From the NCBI RefSeq assembly GCF_014863405.1, contig NZ_JACZZA010000010.1, positions 124,001 through 188,000 of the forward strand: 64,000 bases of DNA, read 5' to 3'. Of this stretch, positions 1-9,382 are shown piece by piece; the first letter of the stretch is position 1, and the number at the start of each line of letters is the position of its first letter. Both the position numbers and the translations under genes were made by a program. The notes under the pieces were generated by a model, which did no database searches, had not been told where the DNA came from, and saw nothing but the letters and a program-made list of their open reading frames with translations. The stretch is from Dyella acidiphila. Lineage in GTDB: Bacteria; Pseudomonadota; Gammaproteobacteria; Xanthomonadales; Rhodanobacteraceae.

Positions 1-888
1 CAGGGTTGGCCGCTGCAGGGACGGCGCGTGGTGATTGCCGGCAGCGGTCCGCTGCTGCTGGCGGCAGCGGCTACGGCGCGGCGGCATGGTGCGCATGTGC
101 TGGGCATCTACGAACAAGCCGATGCGGCAAACGTGCAGCGATTCGCGCGCAGCCTCTGGCGCTGGCCGCAAAAAGCCATGCAGGCGGCGTTGTTGCGCGG
201 GCAGCTGGCAGGCATTCCTTATCGCTGCGGCAGCGTGGTGCGCACGGCGCATGGTGACAGTGCGCTGCGTGCCGTCACCGTCGAAAGCGCACGCGGCAGC
301 GAGCGCCTGGATTGCGATCAGCTCGCCGTGGGCTACGGGCTGGTGCCGAATACCGAACTGGCGCAATCGCTCGGCTGCCGCCTGCGGCAACAGGGCGTTC
401 ATGCCAGCGTCGAAGTCGACGCCATGCAGCGCAGCAGCGTGGCGCATATTTATGCCGCGGGCGAACAGTGCGGCATCGGCGGACGCGACAGCGCGTGGCT
501 GGAAGGCAGCATCGCCGGACATGCCGCCGCCGGCGCGCCGGCCGCAGCCTCCTTGCTCCGGCAGCAACGCCATGCACGCGCTTTCGCCCAGGCCCTGGAG
601 ACGCATTTTGCGCTGCAGCCGCGCGTACGCACGCTGGCGCAGCCCGATACCTTGATCTGCCGCTGCGAAGACATCTCCCTGCAGGCGCTGGATGGCTACA
701 GCGACGCACGCAGCGCCAAGCTCGCCACCCGCTGCGGCATGGGCGCCTGCCAGGGCCGCATCTGCGGTGCGGCGCTAGCCGAACTCGGCCGCTTTCCGCG
801 CAGCGGCACGCGGCCGCCACTGTTTCCCGCCCGGCTGGCCAGCCTGGGCGACAACCTCTCCGACAACCACCGGGAATCTTCCGTATGA
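1..888 (+). CDS. D-hydroxyproline dehydrogenase-type oxidoreductase subunit, FAD/NAD domain with C-terminal BFD-like [2Fe-2S] domain (5' partial)
   Basis: The reading frame is open from base 1, so the start lies outside the window. The visible part begins in the middle of a nucleotide-binding fold (VVIAGSGPLLLAAA, a GxGxxx-type loop) and continues as a pyridine-nucleotide-disulfide oxidoreductase fold. A cysteine-rich tail (LICRCEDIS followed by CGMGACQGRICG) is the BFD-like iron-sulfur domain of opine oxidase and D-hydroxyproline dehydrogenase alpha subunits. Such subunits pass electrons from an FAD amine-oxidising partner. The stop overlaps the next start by four bases (ATGA), so the two are translationally coupled. 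The downstream deaminase and semialdehyde dehydrogenase point to hydroxyproline; octopine or nopaline oxidase-like use is the main alternative. Confidence 0.8.
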   Translation, partial: QGWPLQGRRVVIAGSGPLLLAAAATARRHGAHVLGIYEQADAANVQRFARSLWRWPQKAMQAALLRGQLAGIPYRCGSVVRTAHGDSALRAVTVESARGSERLDCDQLAVGYGLVPNTELAQSLGCRLRQQGVHASVEVDAMQRSSVAHIYAAGEQCGIGGRDSAWLEGSIAGHAAAGAPAAASLLRQQRHARAFAQALETHFALQPRVRTLAQPDTLICRCEDISLQALDGYSDARSAKLATRCGMGACQGRICGAALAELGRFPRSGTRPPLFPARLASLGDNLSDNHRESSV

Positions 889-1790
889 GCACTACCAGCA
901 TGTGGCACGGCGTACTGCCCGCCATCACCACGCCCTTCACCGCCGACGGCAAGGTCGATCACGCCTTCCTGGCCAAGCATGCGCTGCAATTGATCGATGC
1001 CGGCTGCAAAGGCATCGTGCCGCTGGGTTCGCTGGGCGAAGCGGCCACGCTGAGCTTCGACGAGAAGCTGGACATTCTGCGCACCCTGGTAAAAGCGCTG
1101 GACGGCCGTGCACCGGTGATCCCCGGCATTGCCTCGCTGTCGACCGATGAAGCCGTGCGCCTGGCGCAGGCTGCCAAGGCAATCGGCTGCAGCGGCCTGA
1201 TGGTGTTGCCGCCGTATGTGTACTCCACCGACTGGCGCGAAATGGGTGCGCATGTGCGCGCGGTGATCGGCGCCACCGATCTGCCGTGCATGCTCTACAA
1301 CAACCCGGTTGCCTACAAGACCGACTTCACGCCCGCACAGATGGCCGAACTGGCCGCCGCATTCCCCAACCTGCAAGCGGTAAAGGAATCTTCCGGCGAC
1401 GTACGCCGCTTTGCCGGTATCAGCGCCTTGCTGGGCGATCGCCTGCAATTGCTGGTAGGCATGGACGATGCGATCGTCGAAGGCGTGGCGATGGGTGCGG
1501 TGGGCTGGATTGCCGGCCTGGTGAATGCATATCCGAAGGAATCGGTGAAGCTGTTCGAACTGGCGCGCGATGGCGGCCCGAAGGCAGCCGCAGCGTTGTA
1601 TGCATGGTTCCTGCCGCTGCTGCGCCTGGATACGGTGCCGACCTTTGTGCAGCTGATCAAGCTGGTGCAGGAAAAGACCGGCACGGGCAGCGAACGCGTG
1701 CGCGCGCCGCGCTTGCCGGTGGCCGGCACGGAACGCGAGCAGGCATTGAAAGTGATTGAACACGCCATGGCGACCAGGCCGCAGCTGTAA
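885..1790 (+). CDS. DHDPS/NAL-family protein, probable 1-pyrroline-4-hydroxy-2-carboxylate deaminase
   Basis: A 301-residue class I aldolase-fold protein of normal family length. The GSLGEAA loop (about residues 48-54), the YNNP tyrosine (Tyr138) and the Schiff-base lysine in AVKESSGD (Lys167) are all present. In hydroxyproline catabolism this family deaminates and dehydrates 1-pyrroline-4-hydroxy-2-carboxylate to 2-oxoglutarate semialdehyde. That role is chosen over lysine biosynthesis because the gene sits between an iron-sulfur dehydrogenase subunit and a 2,5-dioxovalerate-type dehydrogenase. The ATG overlaps the upstream stop by four bases. It is probably cytoplasmic. A sialic-acid or other 2-keto-acid aldolase activity is less likely. 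Confidence 0.85.
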   Translation: MSTTSMWHGVLPAITTPFTADGKVDHAFLAKHALQLIDAGCKGIVPLGSLGEAATLSFDEKLDILRTLVKALDGRAPVIPGIASLSTDEAVRLAQAAKAIGCSGLMVLPPYVYSTDWREMGAHVRAVIGATDLPCMLYNNPVAYKTDFTPAQMAELAAAFPNLQAVKESSGDVRRFAGISALLGDRLQLLVGMDDAIVEGVAMGAVGWIAGLVNAYPKESVKLFELARDGGPKAAAALYAWFLPLLRLDTVPTFVQLIKLVQEKTGTGSERVRAPRLPVAGTEREQALKVIEHAMATRPQL

Positions 1791-1807
1791 TGCAAGCTGC
1801 CGCTCCG

Positions 1808-1843
1808 TTGCCGTCATTGCCGCTTGCGCGGCAATGACGGCAA
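1808..1843. repeat. Perfect intergenic hairpin (REP-like)
   Basis: A 16-bp perfect inverted repeat (1808-1823 and 1828-1843) with a four-base loop lies between the deaminase and aldehyde dehydrogenase genes. No T-run follows, so it is not a standard terminator. It may stabilise the mRNA or be a dispersed REP-type palindrome. Confidence 0.7.
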
Positions 1844-1894
1844 GCAAGAAGCATCGGTCGACAACGCGCCGCTTGATACAACGAGGCAACACCC

Positions 1895-3478
1895 ATGAGT
1901 ACGTTTGAACCTGTATTGATCGCCGGCAGCTGGCGCCCCTCGGCCGATGCCCAGGACGGATTTCGCGCCAACGACCCCGCCCGCGCCGAAGCGATCGGCC
2001 CCAGCTTCCCGGTCAGCGGCCGCGCCGATATCGAAGCCGCATTGCGCGCCGCCAGCGACGCTGCGGATGCGCTGGCCAACGCAGCGCCCTCGCACATCGC
2101 CGATTTTCTGGACGCCTACGCCGCCGCCATCGATGCCGATGCCGACCGGCTGGTGGCACTCGCACACGCCGAAACCGCCCTGCCCGCCGAACCGCGCCTG
2201 CGCTCGGTGGAATTGCCGCGCACCAGCAACCAGCTGCGGCAGGCAGCCCAGGCGGTACGCGGCTATGCATGGACCGATCCGGTGATCGACACGCGTAACG
2301 GCTTGCGTGCGCATCGCGCACCGCTGCACAAGCCGGTGCTGGTATTCGGCCCGAATAATTTTCCGTTCGCCTTCAACGCCATCGCGGGCAGCGATTTCGC
2401 CTCGGCGATCGCCGCGCGCAATCCGGTGATCGCCAAGGCGCACCCGTCGCATCCGGCCACCAGCCAGCGGCTCGCGCAGCTGGCGCACGATGCATTGAAG
2501 GCCAGCGGCTTGCCGGCTAGCGCAGTGCAAATGCTGTATCACTTCGATAATGCCCAGGGCCTGGCGCTGGCCGGCGATACACGCCTGGGTGCAATCGGCT
2601 TTACCGGCAGCCGTGCCGGCGGACTCGCGCTGAAGGCGGCGGCCGACAAGGCCGGCGTGCCGATGTATGCGGAGCTTTCCAGCGTCAATCCAGTCTTCGT
2701 GCTGCCCGGCGCACTGGCCGAGCGCGGCGACGCGTTGGCGCAGGAATTTTTCAACTCCTGCACGATGGGCAGCGGGCAGTTCTGTACCAATCCGGGTGTG
2801 CTGATCGTGCCGCAAGGTGCGGCCGGCGATGCGTTCGTCCATACCGCCACGCAATGGTTCGCCGGCAGCCCGCCCAAGGTGCTGTTCTCGCACGGCGTGC
2901 AGCAGAACCTGGCGCGGGCGCTGGCAGATCTGTTGGCCGCCGGTGCCGAATTGCTGGCCGGCGGCGATAGCGCCACCGGCTATCAGTTCCAGCCCAGCCT
3001 GTTGCTGGTCGACGGCGAGGTGTTCCTGGCGCATGCGCAGGCCTTGCAGGCGGAAGCCTTCGGTCCGGTCAGCCTGGTGGTGCGCAGTGCGGATGTGCAG
3101 GCGATGGCAGCGATTGCCGCCGCCTTCGAAGGCAATCTCACCGGCACCATCTATCGTGCGGCGGACGGCAGCGACGATGCGCAGTGGCAGACAGTGGCCG
3201 CGAATCTGCGCGCACGCGTCGGCCGCCTGATCGCCAACAAGATGCCCACCGGCGTAGCGGTAAGCCCGGCCATGAATCATGGCGGCCCGTATCCCAGTAC
3301 CAGCCATGCCGGCTTCACCGCAGTTGGCATGCCGGCGGCGATCCATCGTTTCACCGCCCTGCACAGCTATGACGGCGTGCCCGATGCATTGCTGCCGCCC
3401 GAACTGCGCGACCGCAATCCCGGCGGCGTGCAGCGCCTGATCGACGGCCACTGGAGCGATCGCGACATCACTGCGTAA
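1895..3478 (+). CDS. Aldehyde dehydrogenase, probable 2,5-dioxovalerate (alpha-ketoglutarate semialdehyde) dehydrogenase
   Basis: A 527-residue aldehyde dehydrogenase. The cofactor-loop motif GFTGSR (about 235-240), the general-base glutamate in AELSS (Glu260) and the catalytic cysteine in GQFCTNPG (Cys297) are intact. The wording around the active site (SVNPVFVLPGAL, MGSGQFCTNPG) is typical of the KGSADH class that oxidises 2-oxoglutarate semialdehyde to 2-oxoglutarate with NADP. This would be the last step of hydroxyproline breakdown begun by the two upstream genes, delivering carbon to the TCA cycle. The gene follows the deaminase by about 100 bases, separated by a hairpin, and is probably in the same operon. 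Confidence 0.87.
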   Translation: MSTFEPVLIAGSWRPSADAQDGFRANDPARAEAIGPSFPVSGRADIEAALRAASDAADALANAAPSHIADFLDAYAAAIDADADRLVALAHAETALPAEPRLRSVELPRTSNQLRQAAQAVRGYAWTDPVIDTRNGLRAHRAPLHKPVLVFGPNNFPFAFNAIAGSDFASAIAARNPVIAKAHPSHPATSQRLAQLAHDALKASGLPASAVQMLYHFDNAQGLALAGDTRLGAIGFTGSRAGGLALKAAADKAGVPMYAELSSVNPVFVLPGALAERGDALAQEFFNSCTMGSGQFCTNPGVLIVPQGAAGDAFVHTATQWFAGSPPKVLFSHGVQQNLARALADLLAAGAELLAGGDSATGYQFQPSLLLVDGEVFLAHAQALQAEAFGPVSLVVRSADVQAMAAIAAAFEGNLTGTIYRAADGSDDAQWQTVAANLRARVGRLIANKMPTGVAVSPAMNHGGPYPSTSHAGFTAVGMPAAIHRFTALHSYDGVPDALLPPELRDRNPGGVQRLIDGHWSDRDITA

Positions 3479-3504
3479 AGCACCCACCATCCCAGGGGTA
3501 TCCG

Positions 3505-5268
3505 ATGAAATCCATGCCGCTCGTGCTTCGCGTTGCCAGCGTCTTTGCGCTTTGCCTGCTGGTGGCCGCGCCCACCCTGGCAGCGGTCGACACAGACCAG
3601 CAGTTCCACGCGCTGTATACGCGCGAATGGCAATGGCGCCAGCAGCAATTCGCCGGTGCCGACGACGAGGACAGCCAGGGCAAGTCGGCCGCTCGCCTGC
3701 CGGCGGTGGACGCCGCCACGCAGGCGATGCGCGAGCAATACTGGCGCAACGTGCTCAAGCAACTCGACGCGATAGACCCACATCAGCTCGGCCCGGCGGA
3801 TCAGGTCAACTACGAGGTCTACCGGCAGCAGATCCAGGTGCTGTTGAACAACCAGCTCTTCAAGAGCTGGCAGATGCCGTTCAATGCCGACTCGGCGTTC
3901 TGGAGCAATCTGGGCTTTACCGCCCGCAGCACCTTCCACAACGAACGCGAATACCAGGATTACCTGGGCAAGCTGCACGATATCCCGCGCTACTTCGACG
4001 AGCAGATCGCCAACATGCGCCTGGGCATCGCGCGCGGCTTCACCCAGCCTGGCCTGGTCGTGCAGGGGCAGGAACCGTCGATCTCGGCGGTAGCCGATGC
4101 GCCGGGCGAGCAGAACATGTTCTACATGCCGTTCAAGCAGATGCCGTCGAACATCCCTGCCGCCGAACAAGCCACGCTGCGTGCGCAGGCGCTGGCGGCG
4201 ATCAAGCAGCAGGTGATTCCCGCCTATGCCAAGTTGCTGGACTTCATGCGCAACGACTATCTGCCCAAGGCACGCACGTCGCTGGCGGCCGAAGATCTGC
4301 CGGACGGCAAGGCGTATTACCAGTCGCGGATTTTCGAATTCACCACGCTGGACATGAGTCCCGACGATATTCACGCGCTCGGCCTGAAAGAGATGGCCGG
4401 CATCCACCAGCAGATGCTGGACATCATCAAGCAGACCGGCTTCAAGGGCAGCTTTGCCGACTTCCTGCACTTCCTGCGCACCGATCCGCAGTTCTATGCC
4501 AAGACGCCGGACGAACTGCTCAAGGACGCGGCGTGGATCGCCAAGGAAGTGGATGGCGAGGTTGGCGATTACATCGGCCGCCTGCCACGGCGACGCTTTG
4601 CGATCAAACCGGTACCGGCCGACCTGGCCCCGATCTATACCGGCGGACGCGGTGGCCCCGGCATCTATCTGGTCAACACCTATGACCTGCCGGCGCGCCC
4701 GCTGTATTCACTGCCGGCGCTGACCCTGCACGAATCCTCGCCCGGCCACGCGCTGCAGATGCCGCTGGCCGAAGAAATGGAAGGCCTGCCGGATTTTCGT
4801 CGCTACAGCTATATCTCCGCCTACGGCGAGGGCTGGGCGCTGTATTGCGAATACCTGGGCCAGGAAATGGGCATGTACCAGACGCCCTACGAACGCTTCG
4901 GCTATCTGAGCTACCAGGCCTGGCGCGCCGCGCGCCTGGTGGTGGATACCGGCCTGCATCATCTGCACTGGACGCGCGAACAGGCGCAGGATTATCTGCG
5001 CCAGAACACTGCGCTGGCCGATCATGAAATCCAGACCGAAGTGGACCGCTATATCGCCTGGCCGGGCCAGGCGCTGTCGTATTACCTGGGCGAGATGGCG
5101 ATACGCGAAGACCGCGCACGCGCGGAAAAAGCGCTGGGCGCGAAGTTCGATATCCGCGCGTTCCACGATGCGGTGCTGTCGACCGGCTCGGTACCGTTGC
5201 CGGTGTTGAACCAGCGCATCGATCAGTTCATTGCCGGCGGCGGGAAGTCGCCGTATGCGACACATTAA
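3505..5268 (+). CDS. Exported DUF885-family protein, probable zinc peptidase
   Basis: A 587-residue protein starting with a clear Sec signal peptide (hydrophobic stretch ending near ALAAVD, about residue 27). The C-terminal half carries HESSPGH (the HExxxGH-like zinc-ligand motif of DUF885) followed by AYGEGWALY, which supplies the usual downstream glutamate. DUF885 proteins resemble gluzincin metallopeptidases, and a few have been linked to peptide hydrolysis. Activity here is inference. The gene starts 26 bases after the aldehyde dehydrogenase stop, with AGGGG before its ATG, so it probably belongs to the same operon. A role in releasing amino acids or hydroxyproline from peptides in the periplasm would fit its neighbours. 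Confidence 0.8.
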   Translation: MKSMPLVLRVASVFALCLLVAAPTLAAVDTDQQFHALYTREWQWRQQQFAGADDEDSQGKSAARLPAVDAATQAMREQYWRNVLKQLDAIDPHQLGPADQVNYEVYRQQIQVLLNNQLFKSWQMPFNADSAFWSNLGFTARSTFHNEREYQDYLGKLHDIPRYFDEQIANMRLGIARGFTQPGLVVQGQEPSISAVADAPGEQNMFYMPFKQMPSNIPAAEQATLRAQALAAIKQQVIPAYAKLLDFMRNDYLPKARTSLAAEDLPDGKAYYQSRIFEFTTLDMSPDDIHALGLKEMAGIHQQMLDIIKQTGFKGSFADFLHFLRTDPQFYAKTPDELLKDAAWIAKEVDGEVGDYIGRLPRRRFAIKPVPADLAPIYTGGRGGPGIYLVNTYDLPARPLYSLPALTLHESSPGHALQMPLAEEMEGLPDFRRYSYISAYGEGWALYCEYLGQEMGMYQTPYERFGYLSYQAWRAARLVVDTGLHHLHWTREQAQDYLRQNTALADHEIQTEVDRYIAWPGQALSYYLGEMAIREDRARAEKALGAKFDIRAFHDAVLSTGSVPLPVLNQRIDQFIAGGGKSPYATH

Positions 5269-5323
5269 TTGACCTCTCCTGCTCGGCGGGGCGGGAGTAA
5301 CGCAACGGCACGGGGAGCCATCC

Positions 5324-6766
5324 ATGGGTTTGATCCACGACATGACTCGACGCAAATCCGTCGAGGCGATGCAGCAGGAAGCCGGCGAGCGCAGCGGACT
5401 GCGGCGCGTGCTCGGCCTGTGGCAGCTCACCGCAATCGGCCTGGGCGGCATCATCGGCGTCGGCATCTTTGTGCTTACCGGCACGGTCGCCGCGACCCAG
5501 GCCGGCCCGGCGGTGGTGCTGTCGTTCCTGCTCGCCGGCATCGCCAGTGCGGCGGCGGCGCTGTGCTATGCGGAATTCTCCGGACTGATTCCCGTCTCCG
5601 GCAGCGCCTACACCTACGGCTACGCGGTGCTCGGCGAATTCGCCGGCTGGATCATCGGCTGGGATCTGTTGCTTGAATACGCCCTGATTGCCGCGGTGGT
5701 CGCGGCGGGCTGGTCGGGCTATGTGCAGGCACTGTTGAACGCCGCCGGCATGCCGCTGCCGGTGTGGGCGCAAGGTGCCTACGGCTCTGCGCCCGGACGC
5801 CTGTTCGATTTGCCCGCGGTCGTGATCTCGGTGGCGATCACCGCGCTGCTGGCCATGCGCATGCAATGGGGCGCGCGCTTCAACACCTTGATCGTGGCGA
5901 TCAAGATCGCCGCCGCGGCACTCATCGTGATTGCCGGCGTGGCCTATGTGAAACCCGAACGCTGGCATCCGTTCATGCCGTTCGGCGTGCACGGCGTGGT
6001 AACCGGCGCGGCCGTGGTGTTCTTTGCCGTATTCGGCTACGACATGCTGACCACGGCGGCGGAAGAATCGCGCCAACCGCAGCGCGACCTGCCGCGCGCC
6101 GTACTGCTTTCGCTGGGCATTGCGATGGTGCTGTACTTCGCCATCTGCCTGGTGCTGACCGGCATCGTGCCTTACACCAGCTTGAACAATCCCGCCCCGG
6201 TTGCCGGCGCCTTCAGCGCGATCGGCATGCCGCGGGTAATGGTGATTATTTCGCTGGCCTCGATCTGCGGCATCACTAGCGTGATCTTCGCCAACTTGCT
6301 GGCCGGCGCGCGCATCTGGTTTGCGCTCTCGCGCGACGGCCTGCTGCCCAGCTGGTTTGCCAAGGTGCATCCGCGCTGGCACACGCCGCATCGCACCACC
6401 TTCTTGCTGGGCACGGTCACCGCGGTGGCATCGGGGCTGTTTCCGCTCGACGAACTGGCCAAGCTGGTCAATATCGGCGTGCTCGGCGCCTTTATCGTGA
6501 TCTGCACTGCGGTAGCCGTACTGCGCTGGCGCCAGCCGCAACTGCCGCGCCCGTTCCGCACCCCGCTGGTGCCGCTGGTGCCCTTGATCGGCGTGGGCTT
6601 TTCCTGCTGGCTGATCTGGGGCCTGCCCAGCATTACCTACTGGCGTTTCGCGCTGTGGCTGCTCATCGGGTTGCTGGTGTATTTCGGCTATGGCCGGCGC
6701 CACAGTCATCTCGGCCAGGCGGAGAGTCGCACGCAGTATGCAAAATTCCGCACGGACGATGGCTGA
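5324..6766 (+). CDS. APC-superfamily amino acid permease
   Basis: A 480-residue integral membrane protein with about twelve hydrophobic segments. The first helix has the APC substrate-binding glycine motif (GLGGIIGVGIFVLTG), and PVSGSAYTYGYAVLGEFAGW is the typical second and third helix region of the YfnA/cationic amino acid transporter branch. It should import an amino acid across the inner membrane by proton or cation coupling. Its position at the end of the hydroxyproline catabolic genes, 55 bases after the DUF885 gene, suggests hydroxyproline, proline or a related imino acid as substrate. That assignment is inference from context only. Confidence 0.85.
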   Translation: MGLIHDMTRRKSVEAMQQEAGERSGLRRVLGLWQLTAIGLGGIIGVGIFVLTGTVAATQAGPAVVLSFLLAGIASAAAALCYAEFSGLIPVSGSAYTYGYAVLGEFAGWIIGWDLLLEYALIAAVVAAGWSGYVQALLNAAGMPLPVWAQGAYGSAPGRLFDLPAVVISVAITALLAMRMQWGARFNTLIVAIKIAAAALIVIAGVAYVKPERWHPFMPFGVHGVVTGAAVVFFAVFGYDMLTTAAEESRQPQRDLPRAVLLSLGIAMVLYFAICLVLTGIVPYTSLNNPAPVAGAFSAIGMPRVMVIISLASICGITSVIFANLLAGARIWFALSRDGLLPSWFAKVHPRWHTPHRTTFLLGTVTAVASGLFPLDELAKLVNIGVLGAFIVICTAVAVLRWRQPQLPRPFRTPLVPLVPLIGVGFSCWLIWGLPSITYWRFALWLLIGLLVYFGYGRRHSHLGQAESRTQYAKFRTDDG

Positions 6767-6806
6767 TTTCGCCAAGACGTTGCCATGCACCTCACCCACT
6801 ATCCGC

Positions 6807-6886
6807 ACAGGCCCGTGTACGTTGCCACCCGCGCCGTCCGCCAACTCCGGCGTAACTCCCTAGTGCGTGCACGGGCCTGTTTTTTT
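6807..6886 (+). terminator. Probable terminator with unusually long loop
   Basis: An 11-bp perfect inverted repeat (6807-6817 and 6870-6880) encloses a 52-base loop and runs directly into seven Ts (6880-6886). It follows the permease and precedes the Tat-exported protein gene. The T-run supports termination; the long loop leaves room for a nested structure or a small RNA. Confidence 0.6.
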
Positions 6887-6933
6887 CTCCTCGCACACGG
6901 TACGGCCATGCGCCGTAGCCGGAGGTATTGAGC

Positions 6934-9288
6934 GTGGATCGCCGACGTTTCCTGCAAGGCATCGCTGCCACCGGCGCAGCGGTGGGACTGGGCGGCGCCG
7001 GCCGCAGCGCGTTTGCCGATACTTCTTCCACAGCTATTGCGCGCAACGGGCCGCCGCCGCGCGTGGCTACGAACAGTCTTTCGCTGCATGGCCATACGGC
7101 ACTGGGCGGCTTCGGCGAAGCAGGCAGCGATTGGCAGGTTTATGAAGACCTGCGCGATGCGCACGGCGCCATCACCCTGGTCTGTGGCGAGCAGGCCTGC
7201 GTGCTGGGCAAGCGCACCGAGCCGGTACATGCCGAGTCCGGCGCGCCCTATCTCGGCCTCAAGCTGGCGGATATCGCACTGGCCGAAGCGGATCTGCTGG
7301 CAGACCGGCTGCTGCGCCACGGCGAACCCGACGAAGACGAAGTGCGCCGCGCCGCACCGCCGCCGGCTTCGCAACTCAATCCGGAGAACTATTACGGCCG
7401 GCTGCCGTGGACCACCCTGGTCGGCACGCGCCAGTGCGCGGACACCATGCCGGTCTACACCTCGGGCAGCACGCGCACTTACCACACCGACCAGGTCTTC
7501 CCCGAATTGCACGACCCGCAGCGCGTGGCACGGCGCAGCGAAGGCTTGCTCGGCGGTTGGTTGCCGGCCGTGCACAAAGTGGTGCCGATCGACGCTGGCC
7601 GCTGGTACGACGTGCTGGTATTCGCCGATGTCGATGCGAACGACCGCTTCGTGGTGCAGACCTGGCACCGCACGGCGCGAATCGAACACGGCCGCATCAG
7701 CCAGGTCAGCTACGGCCACAGTTATCCTGCCTATCCGCCGCGCCGGCAGCCGCCGGATGCGGCCGCGTTTTATCGCGCATTGCTGCGCTTTCACGATGCC
7801 TGGCAACACGAACTGGCCGATGCCTGCCCGGCCACCTTGCCGGCGGCCGGCTGGGCCGAGATGGCGCGCCATGCCTTCGCACGCGAGCTGGTAGTGCGTC
7901 CCGGCGGCGTCTATCCCAAATACGGCGCGGTCGATCGCGACTACTACGGCAACGAATACGACGGCTTCCAGGACACCTTTACCAGCTCGCTCTACGCCAA
8001 TCTCGAATGGGGTCGCTACGCCCAGGCCGCAGCGGTGCTGGACGAATACTTCAGCGATTTCGTGCAGGCCGACGGCATGATCAATATGCGCGGCGCCGAG
8101 ACCGCGCAGTTCGGCCTGACCCTGTCGCTGCTGGCACGCTATTTCCGCTACACGCAGGATGCCGCGCTGCTGCTCAAACACCGCGCCAAGATCGAAGCCA
8201 CTGCCCAGCTGCTGCTGGAACTGCACGACGAAAGCCTGCGCCTGGCCGCGGATGATCCCGGCCATGGACTGATCCACGGCTGGAACGAATCGGATGCCTG
8301 CCTGTTTCCCGATCCCACGCTGTGGTGGAAACCGTATTACGCCAACAGCGCGATGGCCGCACGCGGCCTGGGCGATATCGCACTGATATGGCCGCAGATC
8401 GCTGGCAACCCGGCAGCAGCAACCCAGTGGCAGCAACGCTCTGCCCTGCTCGCCGCGCAAGTGGAAAAAACCTTGCGCGCGAATATCCGCCACGATCTTT
8501 CGCCGCCGTATATCGGCCCATTGCCTGGCGTGAAGCTCACCTTCCGCGAATCGCTGGCGCAGGAAAAACCCAGCGAACAGCAATGGCCGCACCGCGCCTA
8601 CGCCGAGCTGCTGCAAGCCGATGTACTGCCGGACGAACTGGCGCAACTGGTGATCGACTGCATGCGCGGACACGGCGCCACCAGCATCGGCGTAGTCGCC
8701 AATGTCGGACCGGTGGCGCCGGATGGACGCGATATCCTGGGCTTTATCTCCTACGGTTATGCACAGCAACTGCTGCGACTCAACCGCATCGACGAATACC
8801 TGTTATTCCTCTATGCGCATCGGCATCACGCGCATACGCCGGGCAGCTGGACCGCAGGCGAAGTGTCGGATATCAGCGGCGGCATGCCGCTGTTCTGCAT
8901 GCCGGCGCAGCTGACCACCCCGCTGCTGTTGCGCTGGATGCTGGTATTCGAAGACAGCACCGGCCACACGCTGTATCTGGGACGCGCCATTCCCCGCGCC
9001 TGGATGGGCAGCGGCCAGGTTATCGCGATCAGCGATGCGCCCACCCGCTGGGGCCGTACCGGCCTGCATTGGCAAGCCATCGAAGGCGGCATGCAATGCA
9101 CCGTCAGCCTGCCCGAGCGCGAAGCGCCGCCCGCGGTATGGTTGAGCCTGCGCCTGCCGCAAGGCCGCGCACGGCGTGATGTGCATGTGAACGGCGCCAG
9201 CGCAGCCGCTGCCGATCTGCACGACGATGCGCTGCGCCTGCGTGGTGCGCCCGGCGAACGCATCACGGTAACGCTGCATTTCGCCTGA
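6934..9288 (+). CDS. Tat-exported (alpha/alpha)-barrel glycosidase-like protein
   Basis: A 784-residue protein opening with a twin-arginine signal (DRRRFLQG, then an Ala/Gly-rich h-region ending near AFAD). GTG 6934 is preferred because GGAGG lies eight bases upstream; a TTG two codons earlier is too close to it. The central region (FTSSLYANLEWGRYAQ, TAQFGLTLSLLARYFRYTQD, GWNESDACLFPDP) looks like a six-hairpin toroid of glycosidases such as rhamnosidase- or GH127-like enzymes, with a small beta-sandwich at the C-terminus. I cannot name the family. It sits 240 bases before a GH127 arabinofuranosidase gene and is likely a partner in the same glycan breakdown. It probably acts in the periplasm or outside the cell. 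Confidence 0.7.
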   Translation: MDRRRFLQGIAATGAAVGLGGAGRSAFADTSSTAIARNGPPPRVATNSLSLHGHTALGGFGEAGSDWQVYEDLRDAHGAITLVCGEQACVLGKRTEPVHAESGAPYLGLKLADIALAEADLLADRLLRHGEPDEDEVRRAAPPPASQLNPENYYGRLPWTTLVGTRQCADTMPVYTSGSTRTYHTDQVFPELHDPQRVARRSEGLLGGWLPAVHKVVPIDAGRWYDVLVFADVDANDRFVVQTWHRTARIEHGRISQVSYGHSYPAYPPRRQPPDAAAFYRALLRFHDAWQHELADACPATLPAAGWAEMARHAFARELVVRPGGVYPKYGAVDRDYYGNEYDGFQDTFTSSLYANLEWGRYAQAAAVLDEYFSDFVQADGMINMRGAETAQFGLTLSLLARYFRYTQDAALLLKHRAKIEATAQLLLELHDESLRLAADDPGHGLIHGWNESDACLFPDPTLWWKPYYANSAMAARGLGDIALIWPQIAGNPAAATQWQQRSALLAAQVEKTLRANIRHDLSPPYIGPLPGVKLTFRESLAQEKPSEQQWPHRAYAELLQADVLPDELAQLVIDCMRGHGATSIGVVANVGPVAPDGRDILGFISYGYAQQLLRLNRIDEYLLFLYAHRHHAHTPGSWTAGEVSDISGGMPLFCMPAQLTTPLLLRWMLVFEDSTGHTLYLGRAIPRAWMGSGQVIAISDAPTRWGRTGLHWQAIEGGMQCTVSLPEREAPPAVWLSLRLPQGRARRDVHVNGASAAAADLHDDALRLRGAPGERITVTLHFA

Positions 9289-9382
9289 CGGCGTGGCTTG
9301 CGCGATGCTTGCATCGTCATGCCACATACAACGCGCGGCTGTGCGTCCAAACCCGTCTAAACAGCGATGCGGTGATTTTTTT

